Of a stretch of 64,000 nt of DNA, positions 8,541-19,207 are shown piece after piece. Numbering within the stretch: position 1 is the stretch's first letter; every line of letters begins with the position of its first letter. The notes below the pieces were generated by a model that searched no databases, was not told the DNA's origin, and saw nothing but the letters and a program-made list of their open reading frames with translations. Location: positions 1,240,001 through 1,304,000 of the forward strand of contig NZ_JOMR01000001.1 in assembly GCF_000711195.1 (NCBI RefSeq), in the 5' to 3' direction. The DNA comes from Thiomicrospira pelophila DSM 1534 (GTDB taxonomy: Bacteria; Pseudomonadota; Gammaproteobacteria; Thiomicrospirales; Thiomicrospiraceae). The translations under genes and the position numbers were made by a program.

Positions 8541-8542
8541 GG

Positions 8543-11135
<2,593 letters not shown>

Positions 11136-11936
11136 TTAGGTTTTCGTCGCTTCAAATTCTGAGGCCGCTTCACGCATCGCCTGCAAATCGGATTCACGCA
11201 ATAAATGACGCTGCATGTCATACATACGGCCATTCAAACGCTGAGAGATACGACGAGCCGTCATAATCAAATCGTCAATCGCTTTAGAACCAACCACAGC
11301 ACAAGGCAGCTCAGTGATTAATGCAACGCCGGGTGTGGTTAAACCTTCAACTGGCTCAGCCGGAAATAAGCCCGGCTCCATAATATTGGCGACTTGCAAC
11401 GTAATCTTTTGATTGGTTTTTTTAACAAAGGTGCCTTTGTCTGAAAAACTTAATCCAATTGACCTTAAGGTCTGGCTGACTTGGTTTAAAGAGAATTCCT
11501 GATGTGATGACAAGACTAAAATCGCAAATACCTGAGGTGGACGCGGTGTTAGAGAGCCTGGTTGAGTTAGTTCAAGCTCCTCTGGTTGCGTGTCATCGGT
11601 TTCGACTTCTGGTTCAATATTAGGGGGTGTTAATTCAAAGTCCTCCCCAAACGGCAATTTTGCTTGGGCTTCGGGTACATAATCTTCCGGCTCAAAACCG
11701 GCAACCGCATCTGCTCTAGGAGATGTTGAGGTAGTTTGAGTCGGATGCGAATTTGGTTGATCTGGCAGATCAACCGTCTCTAAGGGATCATTAGACGATG
11801 AGATGTTTGAGTCAGCCTGATCTTGACTTGAATCTTGGTCTTGTCCAGACTCTTGGTTGCGCTGGCGGCTGAATAAATACAAGCCCACCACCACAATAAC
11901 CGCAAACACCAGCAATACTTGCTGTAACTCATTCAT
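11136..11936 (-). CDS. zipA: Cell division protein ZipA
   Basis: Membrane anchor for the FtsZ ring. An N-terminal transmembrane helix (residues 5-22) is followed by a Gln/Ser/Asp-rich disordered linker to about residue 130. The globular FtsZ-binding domain then starts at PPQVFAILVLSS. At 266 residues it is somewhat shorter than E. coli ZipA (328), mostly through a shorter linker. Its start overlaps the smc stop by 4 bases and ligA follows, an arrangement seen in many gammaproteobacteria. Confidence 0.92.
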   Translation of the reverse strand: MNELQQVLLVFAVIVVVGLYLFSRQRNQESGQDQDSSQDQADSNISSSNDPLETVDLPDQPNSHPTQTTSTSPRADAVAGFEPEDYVPEAQAKLPFGEDFELTPPNIEPEVETDDTQPEELELTQPGSLTPRPPQVFAILVLSSHQEFSLNQVSQTLRSIGLSFSDKGTFVKKTNQKITLQVANIMEPGLFPAEPVEGLTTPGVALITELPCAVVGSKAIDDLIMTARRISQRLNGRMYDMQRHLLRESDLQAMREAASEFEATKT

Positions 11937-14900
11937 TGACCCGACTCTCCTATCATCTCCACGGCCGCTTCTAAATCAACACTAACGAGTCTTGAGACTC
12001 CGGGCTCGTGCATCGTGACCCCGATTAAGTGTTTTGCTAACGCCATGGTGGTTTTGTTATGTGTAATAAAGATGAATTGTACCTTCTCCGATAGGCTTCT
12101 GACTAGCCCACAGAACCGAATAACATTCGAATCATCCAGTGGCGCATCGACTTCATCCAATATACAGAAAGGTGCAGGCTTGAGTTCGAAGATCGCAAAA
12201 ATAAGTGCCAAGGCCGCCAAAGTTTTTTCACCACCAGATAAAAGCTGAATACGTGCATTACGTTTTCCGGGCGGTCTAGCCATCACCACGACCCCGCCTT
12301 CCAGTGGATCCTGTTGTGGATCTTGCCAAGATAAACTGGCTTCACCACCTTGAAACAGTTTGGGAAATAAACTTTTAAATGATTGGTTAACCTGCTCAAA
12401 GGTTTCGACCAAACGCTGGCGACTGTCTTCATCAATCGTGGTAATGGCTTCTTCAAGTGTCTCAATCGACGATTCCAAGTCGGCTACTTGGTGTTGTAAA
12501 GCCTCCAATTTGCTACTGACTTCATCATATTCCTCAATCGCCGTCATATTGACCGCACCCAATCGGGTTAAATGCAATTTAACCTGCTTTAACTCGGTTT
12601 CGAGTTGATCGATGTCTTCTTGTTCAAACCGAATTTGTGCCAGTTCGTGCGCTTCCAAACCTTCCGACTCTAGCGTTTTCTTGAGGGTTTGAATCTGCTG
12701 CTGACCATTCTGCAAGTGCAACTGACAGGTAACTAAAGTTTGTTCGGCTTGATGATGTGCGGCTTGCGCCGTTTCGGCCTCTAGTTGTGCCGCTTCGGTC
12801 ACTTGTTGCTGTTTAATCAATTGGCTTTGCAGTAACTCCAGCTGCCCGCTCACGCGTTCCAATTGGCTTTGCTGTTGACTTAGTTCTTGTGGATCGACTT
12901 TGATCGAACTGGCTAAATGCTGCGCCACTAAGTCGGCTTGAATTTGGTCTTGGGTCAACTGTTGTTGCAATTGCTGGGTTTGAAAACGCAAATTTTGTTG
13001 GCTTTGTTGATTTTGATTTACCTGCTGTTCTAGACGTTGCAACTGCAATTGAACTCGCTCGCGATCACGCTGAATCGGTTGCAGTTTTTGCTGAGTTTCT
13101 GCCAGGGTTTGATCGGCCTGATCTTCCTGCTCAGAATGAAGTTCAAGTTGCTCTTCTAACGCCTCGATATCAAACGTTAAATCTTGTTTATGTTTTTGCA
13201 ATTGCGCCTGTTTCTGTGCCAATTCATTTAATGAGGTTTGATAATGCTCTAGGGTTTTTTGATTCTTTTGCTGATTGCTTAATATATGTTGACGCTGATC
13301 GTCTAACCGCTGCCATTCGCGCTCGGCTTGCTGATGTTCCGCTTTTAAGACTTCAAGCGCGTGTTGCTGAGCCTGCTGTTGCTGAATCAGGGCTTCTATA
13401 TCGGGTTCAGCTTCGCTTAAACGTTGCTGAATGGTTTGCTCAAATTGCAAGAGTTCATCAATTTGATTTTGACGCTCCAATACCCCATCCAGCGATGAAC
13501 TGGTCGGTTGAACAATCGCATTTTTGGCATAAAGCACGCCGGATTGGTCAATCAACCAAGCCTGGTGGTCGAGTTCGGCTAAGTCGGCTTGCAGACTTTG
13601 GTGAGAGGTGCGCAAGCGAATTGAGCTAGCCCACGCTTTCACCAGGCCTGGTTGTTGGATTTTGCTGGCTAAGGTGTGGCTTATGTCTTCAGGCCATTCA
13701 TTCTGAGTCACTTCCCAAGCTAATAATGGCAAGCTGGGTAAATCGGCATGTTCCTCGAATGACCAGGCCTGGTCTAGAATCACGCCCTGAATACGAGCTC
13801 CCAGCCAAGCTTCTACCGCCAACTGCCATTCGGCATCAACTTTTAAACAGTTCAGCAATGATTGACCAGCATAGTCTTGTAATACACTGTCCTGGTCTGA
13901 TTCCAAGCCTTTTAACAAACTAGCCTGGAGTTTTTGCAAGCCTTGTCGTTCGCTTTGCAATCGTTGCTGTTCAGCTTGCCATTGTCGGCTTTGCTGACGT
14001 GTTTGGTCTAGTCTTTGTTCGGTTTCGGTTAAAGTTTGCTGGGCTTGCGTAATTTGCTCGGATAAGTCGAGTTGAGCTTGTTTAAGTGGCGCTTGTTGCG
14101 CACTTAAATCCGTTATTTGATCGTCTCCGGCTGACGCTTTTACTCGATCCAAGCTATCGTTTGTCAACTCAATTTGTTGTTGCAAATGCTCAAAGCTTTG
14201 CTCGTGGCGCGCCAATTCATGCTGCGCTTGCTTTAAGCGTTGTTCGAGCTGTTGGGTTTGCCAATGCGCTTGATGTTGAATCTGTTCTTGTTGTTGTTTT
14301 AAACCTTGTTGCGACGACCAGGCCTGCTCCAAATGCTCCAACTCTTCGTCTAGGCGTTCTTGCTCGTACAACAAGGCTTCAGCGTCTTCTTCCGTTTGTT
14401 GAAACTGAGCATGCAAGCTTTCAAGTTGCGCTTGACGTTGCGCTTGCTGTTGTTGATTCAGGCTTTGTTGGGCTTGCCATTGCTGGGCTTGTTGATCGGC
14501 AAAATTTTGCTGCTGCTGCAGTTTATCGACCAGCTTATCCAGGCGATGGAACTCCGCTTCAGCTTGATCGACCTCGGCTTGCAAAGCCGGCAGTTTTTGG
14601 CGATCTAAAATCCATGCGGTTTGGGCTTTATCCCAGTTAGCTTTGGAATTAGCAAAGGTTTTTTCGGCATCGCGCAATTGCGTCTGAGCTTGATCGAGTT
14701 GTTGGTGTAAGCTCTGCCATTGCTGATAATACAGGCTTTTCTCTAGTACTTGTTGACGCTGGGAGGCTTGTTGATAATCGCGCGCTTTTTCAGCTTGAAT
14801 AGAAAGGTGATGGGCTTGATCGCTTAAAGCTTCGTTGAGCACCGCAAGCTGCGCCAGGTTTTCACGCGTGCGTTCTAAACGTAATAGGGTTTCTTTGCGA

Positions 14901-15427
14901 CGTGAACGATAGGGCCCGATCCCAGCCACTTCTTCAAAATATACCCGCATATCTTCGGGTTTGGCTTCGATAATGCGGCTGATATTGCCCTGCCCGATTA
15001 AGGCATAACTTCGCGGCCCTAAGCCGGTGCCATTAAACAAATCGATCACATCACGACGGCGGCATTTGCGCTGGTTTAAGAAGTATTGGGTGCCGTCTTC
15101 ACGATGGTGCACGCGCTTAACCGAAATCTCCGCAAAACTGGCATAAGCACCACCCGCCAGACCGGATTCGTTATCAAAAATCAGTTCTACCGAACATTGG
15201 CTGACAGCTTTACGTTTATCGGTACCATTAAACAGCACATCGTTCATATCGCCGCCGCGCAACTCGCGCGCCGAACTTTCCCCCATTACCCAGCGCACCG
15301 CGTCGAGCGTATTAGATTTGCCGCAACCATTCGGCCCAACAATGCCGACCAAATCGCTGGCTAAAACCAATCGAGTGGTTTCAACAAAAGACTTAAACCC
15401 GGCAATTTTAATAAGTTTTAAGCGCAT
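11933..15427 (-). CDS. smc: Chromosome partition protein Smc
   Basis: ATPase core of the Smc-ScpAB condensin. An N-terminal Walker A (GPNGCGKSN, about residues 31-39) is followed by a long Gln-rich coiled coil, a hinge (about 500-650) and the returning coiled coil. The C-terminal head carries the signature LLSGGEKTL and Walker B CILDEVDAPLDD. The length of 1164 residues is normal. Four segments resemble the iterated palindrome: 14317 in the first coil, 13762 and 13641 in the hinge, and a partial one near 13558. The first three encode QAW, QAW and PGLV. The gene is upstream of and coupled to zipA. Confidence 0.97.
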   Translation of the reverse strand: MRLKLIKIAGFKSFVETTRLVLASDLVGIVGPNGCGKSNTLDAVRWVMGESSARELRGGDMNDVLFNGTDKRKAVSQCSVELIFDNESGLAGGAYASFAEISVKRVHHREDGTQYFLNQRKCRRRDVIDLFNGTGLGPRSYALIGQGNISRIIEAKPEDMRVYFEEVAGIGPYRSRRKETLLRLERTRENLAQLAVLNEALSDQAHHLSIQAEKARDYQQASQRQQVLEKSLYYQQWQSLHQQLDQAQTQLRDAEKTFANSKANWDKAQTAWILDRQKLPALQAEVDQAEAEFHRLDKLVDKLQQQQNFADQQAQQWQAQQSLNQQQQAQRQAQLESLHAQFQQTEEDAEALLYEQERLDEELEHLEQAWSSQQGLKQQQEQIQHQAHWQTQQLEQRLKQAQHELARHEQSFEHLQQQIELTNDSLDRVKASAGDDQITDLSAQQAPLKQAQLDLSEQITQAQQTLTETEQRLDQTRQQSRQWQAEQQRLQSERQGLQKLQASLLKGLESDQDSVLQDYAGQSLLNCLKVDAEWQLAVEAWLGARIQGVILDQAWSFEEHADLPSLPLLAWEVTQNEWPEDISHTLASKIQQPGLVKAWASSIRLRTSHQSLQADLAELDHQAWLIDQSGVLYAKNAIVQPTSSSLDGVLERQNQIDELLQFEQTIQQRLSEAEPDIEALIQQQQAQQHALEVLKAEHQQAEREWQRLDDQRQHILSNQQKNQKTLEHYQTSLNELAQKQAQLQKHKQDLTFDIEALEEQLELHSEQEDQADQTLAETQQKLQPIQRDRERVQLQLQRLEQQVNQNQQSQQNLRFQTQQLQQQLTQDQIQADLVAQHLASSIKVDPQELSQQQSQLERVSGQLELLQSQLIKQQQVTEAAQLEAETAQAAHHQAEQTLVTCQLHLQNGQQQIQTLKKTLESEGLEAHELAQIRFEQEDIDQLETELKQVKLHLTRLGAVNMTAIEEYDEVSSKLEALQHQVADLESSIETLEEAITTIDEDSRQRLVETFEQVNQSFKSLFPKLFQGGEASLSWQDPQQDPLEGGVVVMARPPGKRNARIQLLSGGEKTLAALALIFAIFELKPAPFCILDEVDAPLDDSNVIRFCGLVRSLSEKVQFIFITHNKTTMALAKHLIGVTMHEPGVSRLVSVDLEAAVEMIGESGQ
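13641..13652. repeat. Iterated palindrome in smc hinge
   Basis: Perfect copy read as QPGLV near residue 593 of Smc. Confidence 0.95.
13762..13773. repeat. Iterated palindrome in smc hinge
   Basis: Perfect copy read as DQAW near residue 553 of Smc, about 110 bp from the next copy. Confidence 0.95.
14317..14328. repeat. Iterated palindrome, one mismatch, in smc coiled coil
   Basis: ACCAGGCCTGCT; read as EQAW within the N-terminal coiled coil of Smc. Confidence 0.7.
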
Positions 15428-15524
15428 GAAGGGCTACTGTGATGTTCTAGCTTAATTGAAAGTCGATATTATAAAGGGGAACGCTATGGCTGGGAGCAAA
15501 ATTACGAAACCTTTCAGATTGGAT

Positions 15525-15575
15525 GAATTTAAGCTGACATGTTCTACACCCCTTATGATCATTCAGCTTAAATTC
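15525..15575 (-). terminator. 13-bp inverted repeat at 3' end of GGDEF-like gene
   Basis: The arms GAATTTAAGCTGA (15525-15537) and TCAGCTTAAATTC (15563-15575) are perfect inverted complements separated by 25 bases. One arm includes the stop codon of the minus-strand gene. The wide loop and lack of a T-run make this a weak terminator candidate; it may instead stabilise the transcript end. Confidence 0.35.
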
Positions 15576-16462
15576 TTTTGCACCGAAGGCATAATTTGAT
15601 GGAGATCTCTCATCGCCGAATGTAATAACTCATTAGGTGTGATGCCTTGGGCTTCTCCATAAGTGGCACACCCAATTTCAAATTGACAGCTAAAATCTTG
15701 CTCGTTACGGTGTGATTTCTGAATCCTGTTAGCCAGTTCAGATGCCAAGATATTGACTTCTTCGCAACCGGTTTGAGGCGCTACCAATATAAACAAACGA
15801 TCACTAATGTAAAAAAGCATGTCTATATTTCGGGTACTGGATTTTAATTGTTGCGTAAAAGACTGAACAGTTTCGTCTGCCGTGTGACTTGGATCTTTAA
15901 GCTGTTTGATTTTAACGATCACGATCGAAAAAATACGTTTAAAGCGTTGTGCCAAAAACACTTCATGGCGTAAAGACTCATGCAAATGCGCCCGACGTAA
16001 CAAACCGGTTTTGTGTTCGGTCAACATCAGCGCATCAAACTTATCATACATACTATGAAAATCTTGAATATGTGTTTCGAGAGCATGATAGATTTTTTCA
16101 ACTTCATAGACTTTGTAATTTTTAGGGACCATTTTAGAAACATCATCAAATCGCATGATGTTGATTTCAGAGCTCAAACTCCGCAAGGGACGCACCAAGT
16201 GTTCACGTATAAACGGACGAATTAAGGCATTAGAAATCAAAAAGAACAGCATGACAAACACGATAAGAAACAACGGGATAATAAAAATAGACACTTGATA
16301 ATTGACCACCGCCTCAAAGCTTGCGGCATCTCCTAGCAGATAAAAAATCAAGCCAAAGGAAATCAGTCCCGTCACGCTCAAAGACACGATCAACGAGATA
16401 ATAAAAGCGAAAATAACGCGTTTTCGTAGCAACGAACCCAACGGCTGAGAATGTGCATTCAT
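15563..16462 (-). CDS. Membrane protein with degenerate GGDEF domain
   Basis: The 299-residue protein has two membrane helices (about residues 16-40 and 53-73), a HAMP-like segment (RPLRSLSSEINIMRFDD), a short helix, and a C-terminal domain with GGDEF-like layout. It shows the opening KTGLLRRAHLHE, the core strand FSIVIVKIKQL, and a hairpin reading YISDRLFILVAP where active cyclases have GGDEF. The signature is therefore SDRLF, which cannot support GTP condensation, so it is probably a sensor or binding module. The ribosome binding site AAGGAG is 6-7 bases before the ATG. It is divergent from the FGGY kinase gene. Confidence 0.7.
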   Translation of the reverse strand: MNAHSQPLGSLLRKRVIFAFIISLIVSLSVTGLISFGLIFYLLGDAASFEAVVNYQVSIFIIPLFLIVFVMLFFLISNALIRPFIREHLVRPLRSLSSEINIMRFDDVSKMVPKNYKVYEVEKIYHALETHIQDFHSMYDKFDALMLTEHKTGLLRRAHLHESLRHEVFLAQRFKRIFSIVIVKIKQLKDPSHTADETVQSFTQQLKSSTRNIDMLFYISDRLFILVAPQTGCEEVNILASELANRIQKSHRNEQDFSCQFEIGCATYGEAQGITPNELLHSAMRDLHQIMPSVQKNLS

Positions 16463-16491
16463 GCTAAACTCCTTTTACACAACCCTCTGTA

Positions 16492-16521
16492 TTGATAATA
16501 CGCTTATTGGATGCCAATACT
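16492..16521 (+). promoter_or_regulatory. Possible sigma-70 promoter for FGGY kinase
   Basis: TTGATA (16492-16497), an 18-base spacer and AATACT (16516-16521) lie just upstream of the kinase ATG, leaving a very short leader. The match is moderate. Confidence 0.3.
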
Positions 16522-16536
16522 CAAATTTAGCCTCAT

Positions 16537-17826
16537 ATGAAAAATGCCATTTATGACAATTTAATACTCGGTATTGACCTGGGTACCAGTGGTATTCGGG
16601 CAGCGATCGTGCGCGACCAGACTCAAATCCACCAATTTAATGTAACGCTTCCCTTTCCAGAACGTAAAGACAGGCAAAGTGAGCAAAATCCATCGGCTTG
16701 GCTAAACGCCTTTAACGACTTGCTTGACCAGATCAATCAAGCGGGCTACACACCATATATAAATCAAGTCATTGCCGATGCGACCTCTTCCACCGTACTA
16801 TTAAGCAATACACAAGGACGAACCCTATGCAATGCCTTGATGTACGACGACAGCCGAGCGCAAATTAAAGCTGAAATCGTTCAAAAACACGCGCCCAAAA
16901 ACTCGGCTGCACAGGGTGCCAATAGCAGCTTGAGTAAAGCATTATGGTTGGCCGATCATCATCCTCATACAGCACAAATTCAACACCAAATTGATTGGGT
17001 CAACTTCCAACTGTGCGGTCTGCTCGGTGTCACCGATGAAAATAATGCGCTAAAACTTGGCTATGACTCCATTCAACAAGCTTGGCCGGATTGGGTGAAG
17101 GATTTGTGTCCATTTGAGTTACCAAACGTTGTACCCGCCGGTACACTCATCGGCCAAGTCACGGAACAACTGGTTAAACGCTGGAACTTCAAGCAAAATT
17201 GTCAGGTGTTTGCTGGCACGACAGACAGCATCGCGGCCTTTTTGGCCTCGGGTGCCAATCAACTTGGCGACGCGGTCACTGCACTGGGTTCAACACTGGC
17301 CATTAAACAATTGTCGGATACGCCTTTATTTACGGCGGAATATGGCATTTACAGCCACAAACTAAAAAATAAATGGTTAGTTGGCGGCGCATCCAATGCC
17401 GGCGGCGCGGTATTATTAGCGCATTTTAGTTTAGACCAGTTAGAACAACTAATTCCACAGTTAAACCTACAAAAACCAACCGGTTTAGCCTGCTATCCAC
17501 TCAACCAACCGGGCGAGCGTTTTCCAATTGCAGACCCCAATTTACAACCCATCATCCCCAAAACCCATACCGACATACAACTTTTACAGGCTTTAATAGA
17601 AGGCCTAGTCTCAGTCGAATCCCTGGCCTATCGCAAGCTCAAATCACTCGGCGCACCGAAGCTCAACCGACTCTATGCGGTGGGCGGTGGCACACACAAC
17701 CAGGCCTGGTGCCAGTTGCGCGCTTTAAGATTGCCCGCTACAATCGCTAAACCAATTTCACAGTCGGCCGCTTTTGGCGTGACCTGTTTGATTAACCCTA
17801 CTACCATTCAAGGAAACACACTATGA
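16537..17826 (+). CDS. FGGY-family carbohydrate kinase, probably D-ribulose-kinase-like
   Basis: Sugar kinase of 429 residues with the N-terminal phosphate loop LGIDLGTSGIRAAIV (residues 12-26), the middle motif FAGTTDSIAAFLASG (phosphate 2), the GGASNAGGAVLLAHF stretch, and the C-terminal YAVGGGTHNQAW adenosine site. The compact length and the GGASNAGGAVL motif resemble the cyanobacterial/plant D-ribulose kinase group more than classical xylulokinase, so D-ribulose to ribulose-5-phosphate is my preferred guess. NQAW in the adenosine-binding loop is encoded by a palindrome copy. Its stop overlaps the start of the HopJ-family gene (ATGA). Confidence 0.8.
   Translation: MKNAIYDNLILGIDLGTSGIRAAIVRDQTQIHQFNVTLPFPERKDRQSEQNPSAWLNAFNDLLDQINQAGYTPYINQVIADATSSTVLLSNTQGRTLCNALMYDDSRAQIKAEIVQKHAPKNSAAQGANSSLSKALWLADHHPHTAQIQHQIDWVNFQLCGLLGVTDENNALKLGYDSIQQAWPDWVKDLCPFELPNVVPAGTLIGQVTEQLVKRWNFKQNCQVFAGTTDSIAAFLASGANQLGDAVTALGSTLAIKQLSDTPLFTAEYGIYSHKLKNKWLVGGASNAGGAVLLAHFSLDQLEQLIPQLNLQKPTGLACYPLNQPGERFPIADPNLQPIIPKTHTDIQLLQALIEGLVSVESLAYRKLKSLGAPKLNRLYAVGGGTHNQAWCQLRALRLPATIAKPISQSAAFGVTCLINPTTIQGNTL
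17699..17710. repeat. Iterated palindrome in FGGY kinase gene
   Basis: Perfect copy read as NQAW in the kinase's C-terminal nucleotide-binding motif, so here it lies in a functionally conserved segment. Confidence 0.95.
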
Positions 17827-18161
17827 CGCTTGAAGACTTAATCGCCGCGCTGAATCGACACCCTGTGGATTTTAAACAAGTGATGGATGTTATTGATTCT
17901 GAATACAATTTCACTCCCACCGCTTTCAAAAATGGCGAATTATTAAATGAAGCCGACACCAATAACGGCTCGTGCAAAATTTTCGCTTTCGCTAAACTTC
18001 ATCAACTATGTGAAACCGACACCTTAAATGCATTTGGTGATTTTTACACCCAAGATGTGCTACTCCATCCAAATGGCGAAGATCATCAAAACATTCGTAA
18101 CTTTATGAAAACCGGCTGGCAAGGTATTGAATTTAAAGGACAAGCACTGGAAAAGAAGTAA
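17823..18161 (+). CDS. HopJ family protein
   Basis: The 112-residue protein matches the HopJ family: the opening IDSEYNFTPTAFKNGELLNE, then NGSCKIFAFAKL, and a tail with HPNGEDHQNIRNFM. The family is named after a Pseudomonas type III effector but is widespread in bacteria without such systems, often as a stand-alone cytoplasmic protein of unknown role. No secretion genes are nearby, so an effector role is unlikely. It is translationally coupled to the FGGY kinase. Confidence 0.85.
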   Translation: MTLEDLIAALNRHPVDFKQVMDVIDSEYNFTPTAFKNGELLNEADTNNGSCKIFAFAKLHQLCETDTLNAFGDFYTQDVLLHPNGEDHQNIRNFMKTGWQGIEFKGQALEKK

Positions 18162-18163
18162 AC

Positions 18164-18207
18164 ATATAAAAAACCAGGCCTAGTAGAAGCACCAGGCCTG
18201 GTAGTTA
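18164..18207. repeat. 44-bp composite element, copy A (two palindromes)
   Basis: Consists of ATATAAA, a one-mismatch palindrome copy (18173-18184), AGAAGC, a perfect copy (18191-18202) and GTTA. It matches 40 of 44 positions of the element at 19157-19200 in the same orientation. It fills most of the gap between the HopJ-family gene and the beta-barrel gene. Confidence 0.85.
18191..18202. repeat. Iterated palindrome between convergent genes
   Basis: Perfect copy inside composite element A, 15 bp from the stop of the outer-membrane protein gene. Confidence 0.95.
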
Positions 18208-18217
18208 TAGGCGGGGG

Positions 18218-18889
18218 TTAATCAAGCTTGTAGTTCAAACTAAGTGTTAAGGCTGAAATGTTGCCTTCGTACAAATCACCATCAAGCGCTGAAGGAAAAT
18301 AGTCGTAATTTGCTCTAAAGCCAAACTTCTCATTTATCTCATAGTTATAACCAAACCCAAGTAAAAAACCAAGGTTACTATTATTCTCTGAATTACTATA
18401 AATTTGAATGCCTGTATCACGGCCACTAATTTTTACTTTTTCAGTTGTGGTTGCATGATAAAACCCTAACTTCGCGTATAACCTAGACTTATTTTCAAAT
18501 TTGCTGGCTAGCAGTGCAGCCGCATAAAAGACATCCGTAGAGCCATCTAGATCGTACCGAACAGCGTAATTCCAGCTTTCAGTTGTACCATCAGATTCAA
18601 CACTATTAACCCCCAAATAGCCAAACTCAAATCCTTGTGAGTCTGTTAACCATTGACCAGCATAGATGTTAAAAACTCCAGAAGGCTTTTGCTCAATTTC
18701 CGCTATACCTAGAGACTCTAAATTGCTTTCATGATATGTCCACATACTATCTAAATTCTTCTCAGCATTATCTTCATACCCGGCAGAACCTAAACCCAAA
18801 CCAACATACCATTTTTCAGCAGCTAACACAGGAGCCGAGATTATTAAGCCAAGAGACAAAACACCACCCAAAATCAAATTACTTTTCAT
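18218..18889 (-). CDS. Outer-membrane beta-barrel protein
   Basis: The 223-residue protein has a clear signal peptide (residues 1-23, cleavage after APVLA). Alternating amphipathic strands follow: WYVGLGLGSAGYED, GVFNIYAGQWL, YDLDGSTDVFYAAALLAS, LGFLLGFGYNYEI and FRANYDY. It ends SLNYKLD rather than the usual terminal aromatic. It fits the OmpA-like/OMP_b-brl group of eight-stranded barrels. The gene is visibly more AT-rich than its neighbours and is flanked on both sides by the 44-bp composite elements, which hints at acquisition or exchange. Confidence 0.75.
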   Translation of the reverse strand: MKSNLILGGVLSLGLIISAPVLAAEKWYVGLGLGSAGYEDNAEKNLDSMWTYHESNLESLGIAEIEQKPSGVFNIYAGQWLTDSQGFEFGYLGVNSVESDGTTESWNYAVRYDLDGSTDVFYAAALLASKFENKSRLYAKLGFYHATTTEKVKISGRDTGIQIYSNSENNSNLGFLLGFGYNYEINEKFGFRANYDYFPSALDGDLYEGNISALTLSLNYKLD

Positions 18890-19165
18890 CTATCTTCCTC
18901 GTATATTATAAATTTTATACAGAATATAGGCATAAATACTAAAGCATATATTCAGGCGGGCATTATGCCTGATTTGACAAAATTTACTAGTCAAACTTCT
19001 CTTATACTGGTCATCATAGGACTCGCAACGCCTGCGCACTGACACTCAAATAATAAAGCTGAAAAGGTCTCTGTCATTGCTGAACTATCTTTTGAAGCCA
19101 ATTTAGGTCGAAGTAGACGAATTTGATAGGAAGTTCAATGAGTTTTTACAAAAAAAATATAAAGA

Positions 19166-19177
19166 ACCAGGCCTGGT
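19166..19177. repeat. Iterated palindrome, intergenic
   Basis: Perfect copy, first half of composite element B. Confidence 0.95.
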
Positions 19178-19183
19178 AGCAGC

Positions 19184-19195
19184 ACCAGGCCTGGT
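19184..19195. repeat. Iterated palindrome, intergenic
   Basis: Perfect copy, second half of composite element B, 18 bp in phase after the first. Confidence 0.95.
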
Positions 19196-19207
19196 GGTTA
19201 GGCAGGA

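Larger units (their letters stand above)
19157..19200. repeat. 44-bp composite element, copy B (two palindromes)
   Basis: ATATAAA, a perfect palindrome (19166-19177), AGCAGC, a second perfect palindrome (19184-19195) and GTTA. It is a direct repeat of 18164-18207, with start points 993 bp apart. It ends 8 bp before the cbbY stop. Confidence 0.85.
18890..19207. other. Intergenic region with possible gene relic
   Basis: 318 bp without an intact gene. It holds the AT-rich upstream region of the beta-barrel gene and a small inverted repeat (CAGGC...GCCTG, about 18952-18970). From 19046 there are two short plus-strand open segments in different frames that read like protein (KAEKVSVIAELSFEANLGR, then VDEFDRKFNEFLQKKYKE). 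They end in the composite repeat at 19157-19200. A decayed gene end is possible but unproven. Confidence 0.4.

Noticed and set aside
14086..14640. Long plus-strand open frame opposite smc
   Set aside because: It is antisense to the Gln-rich coiled coil of an intact smc; skewed codon composition keeps the opposite strand open. No ribosome binding site or family resemblance.
17823..18161. Type III secretion effector (HopJ)
   Set aside because: The family is broadly distributed in bacteria without secretion systems, and no secretion or chaperone gene is nearby.
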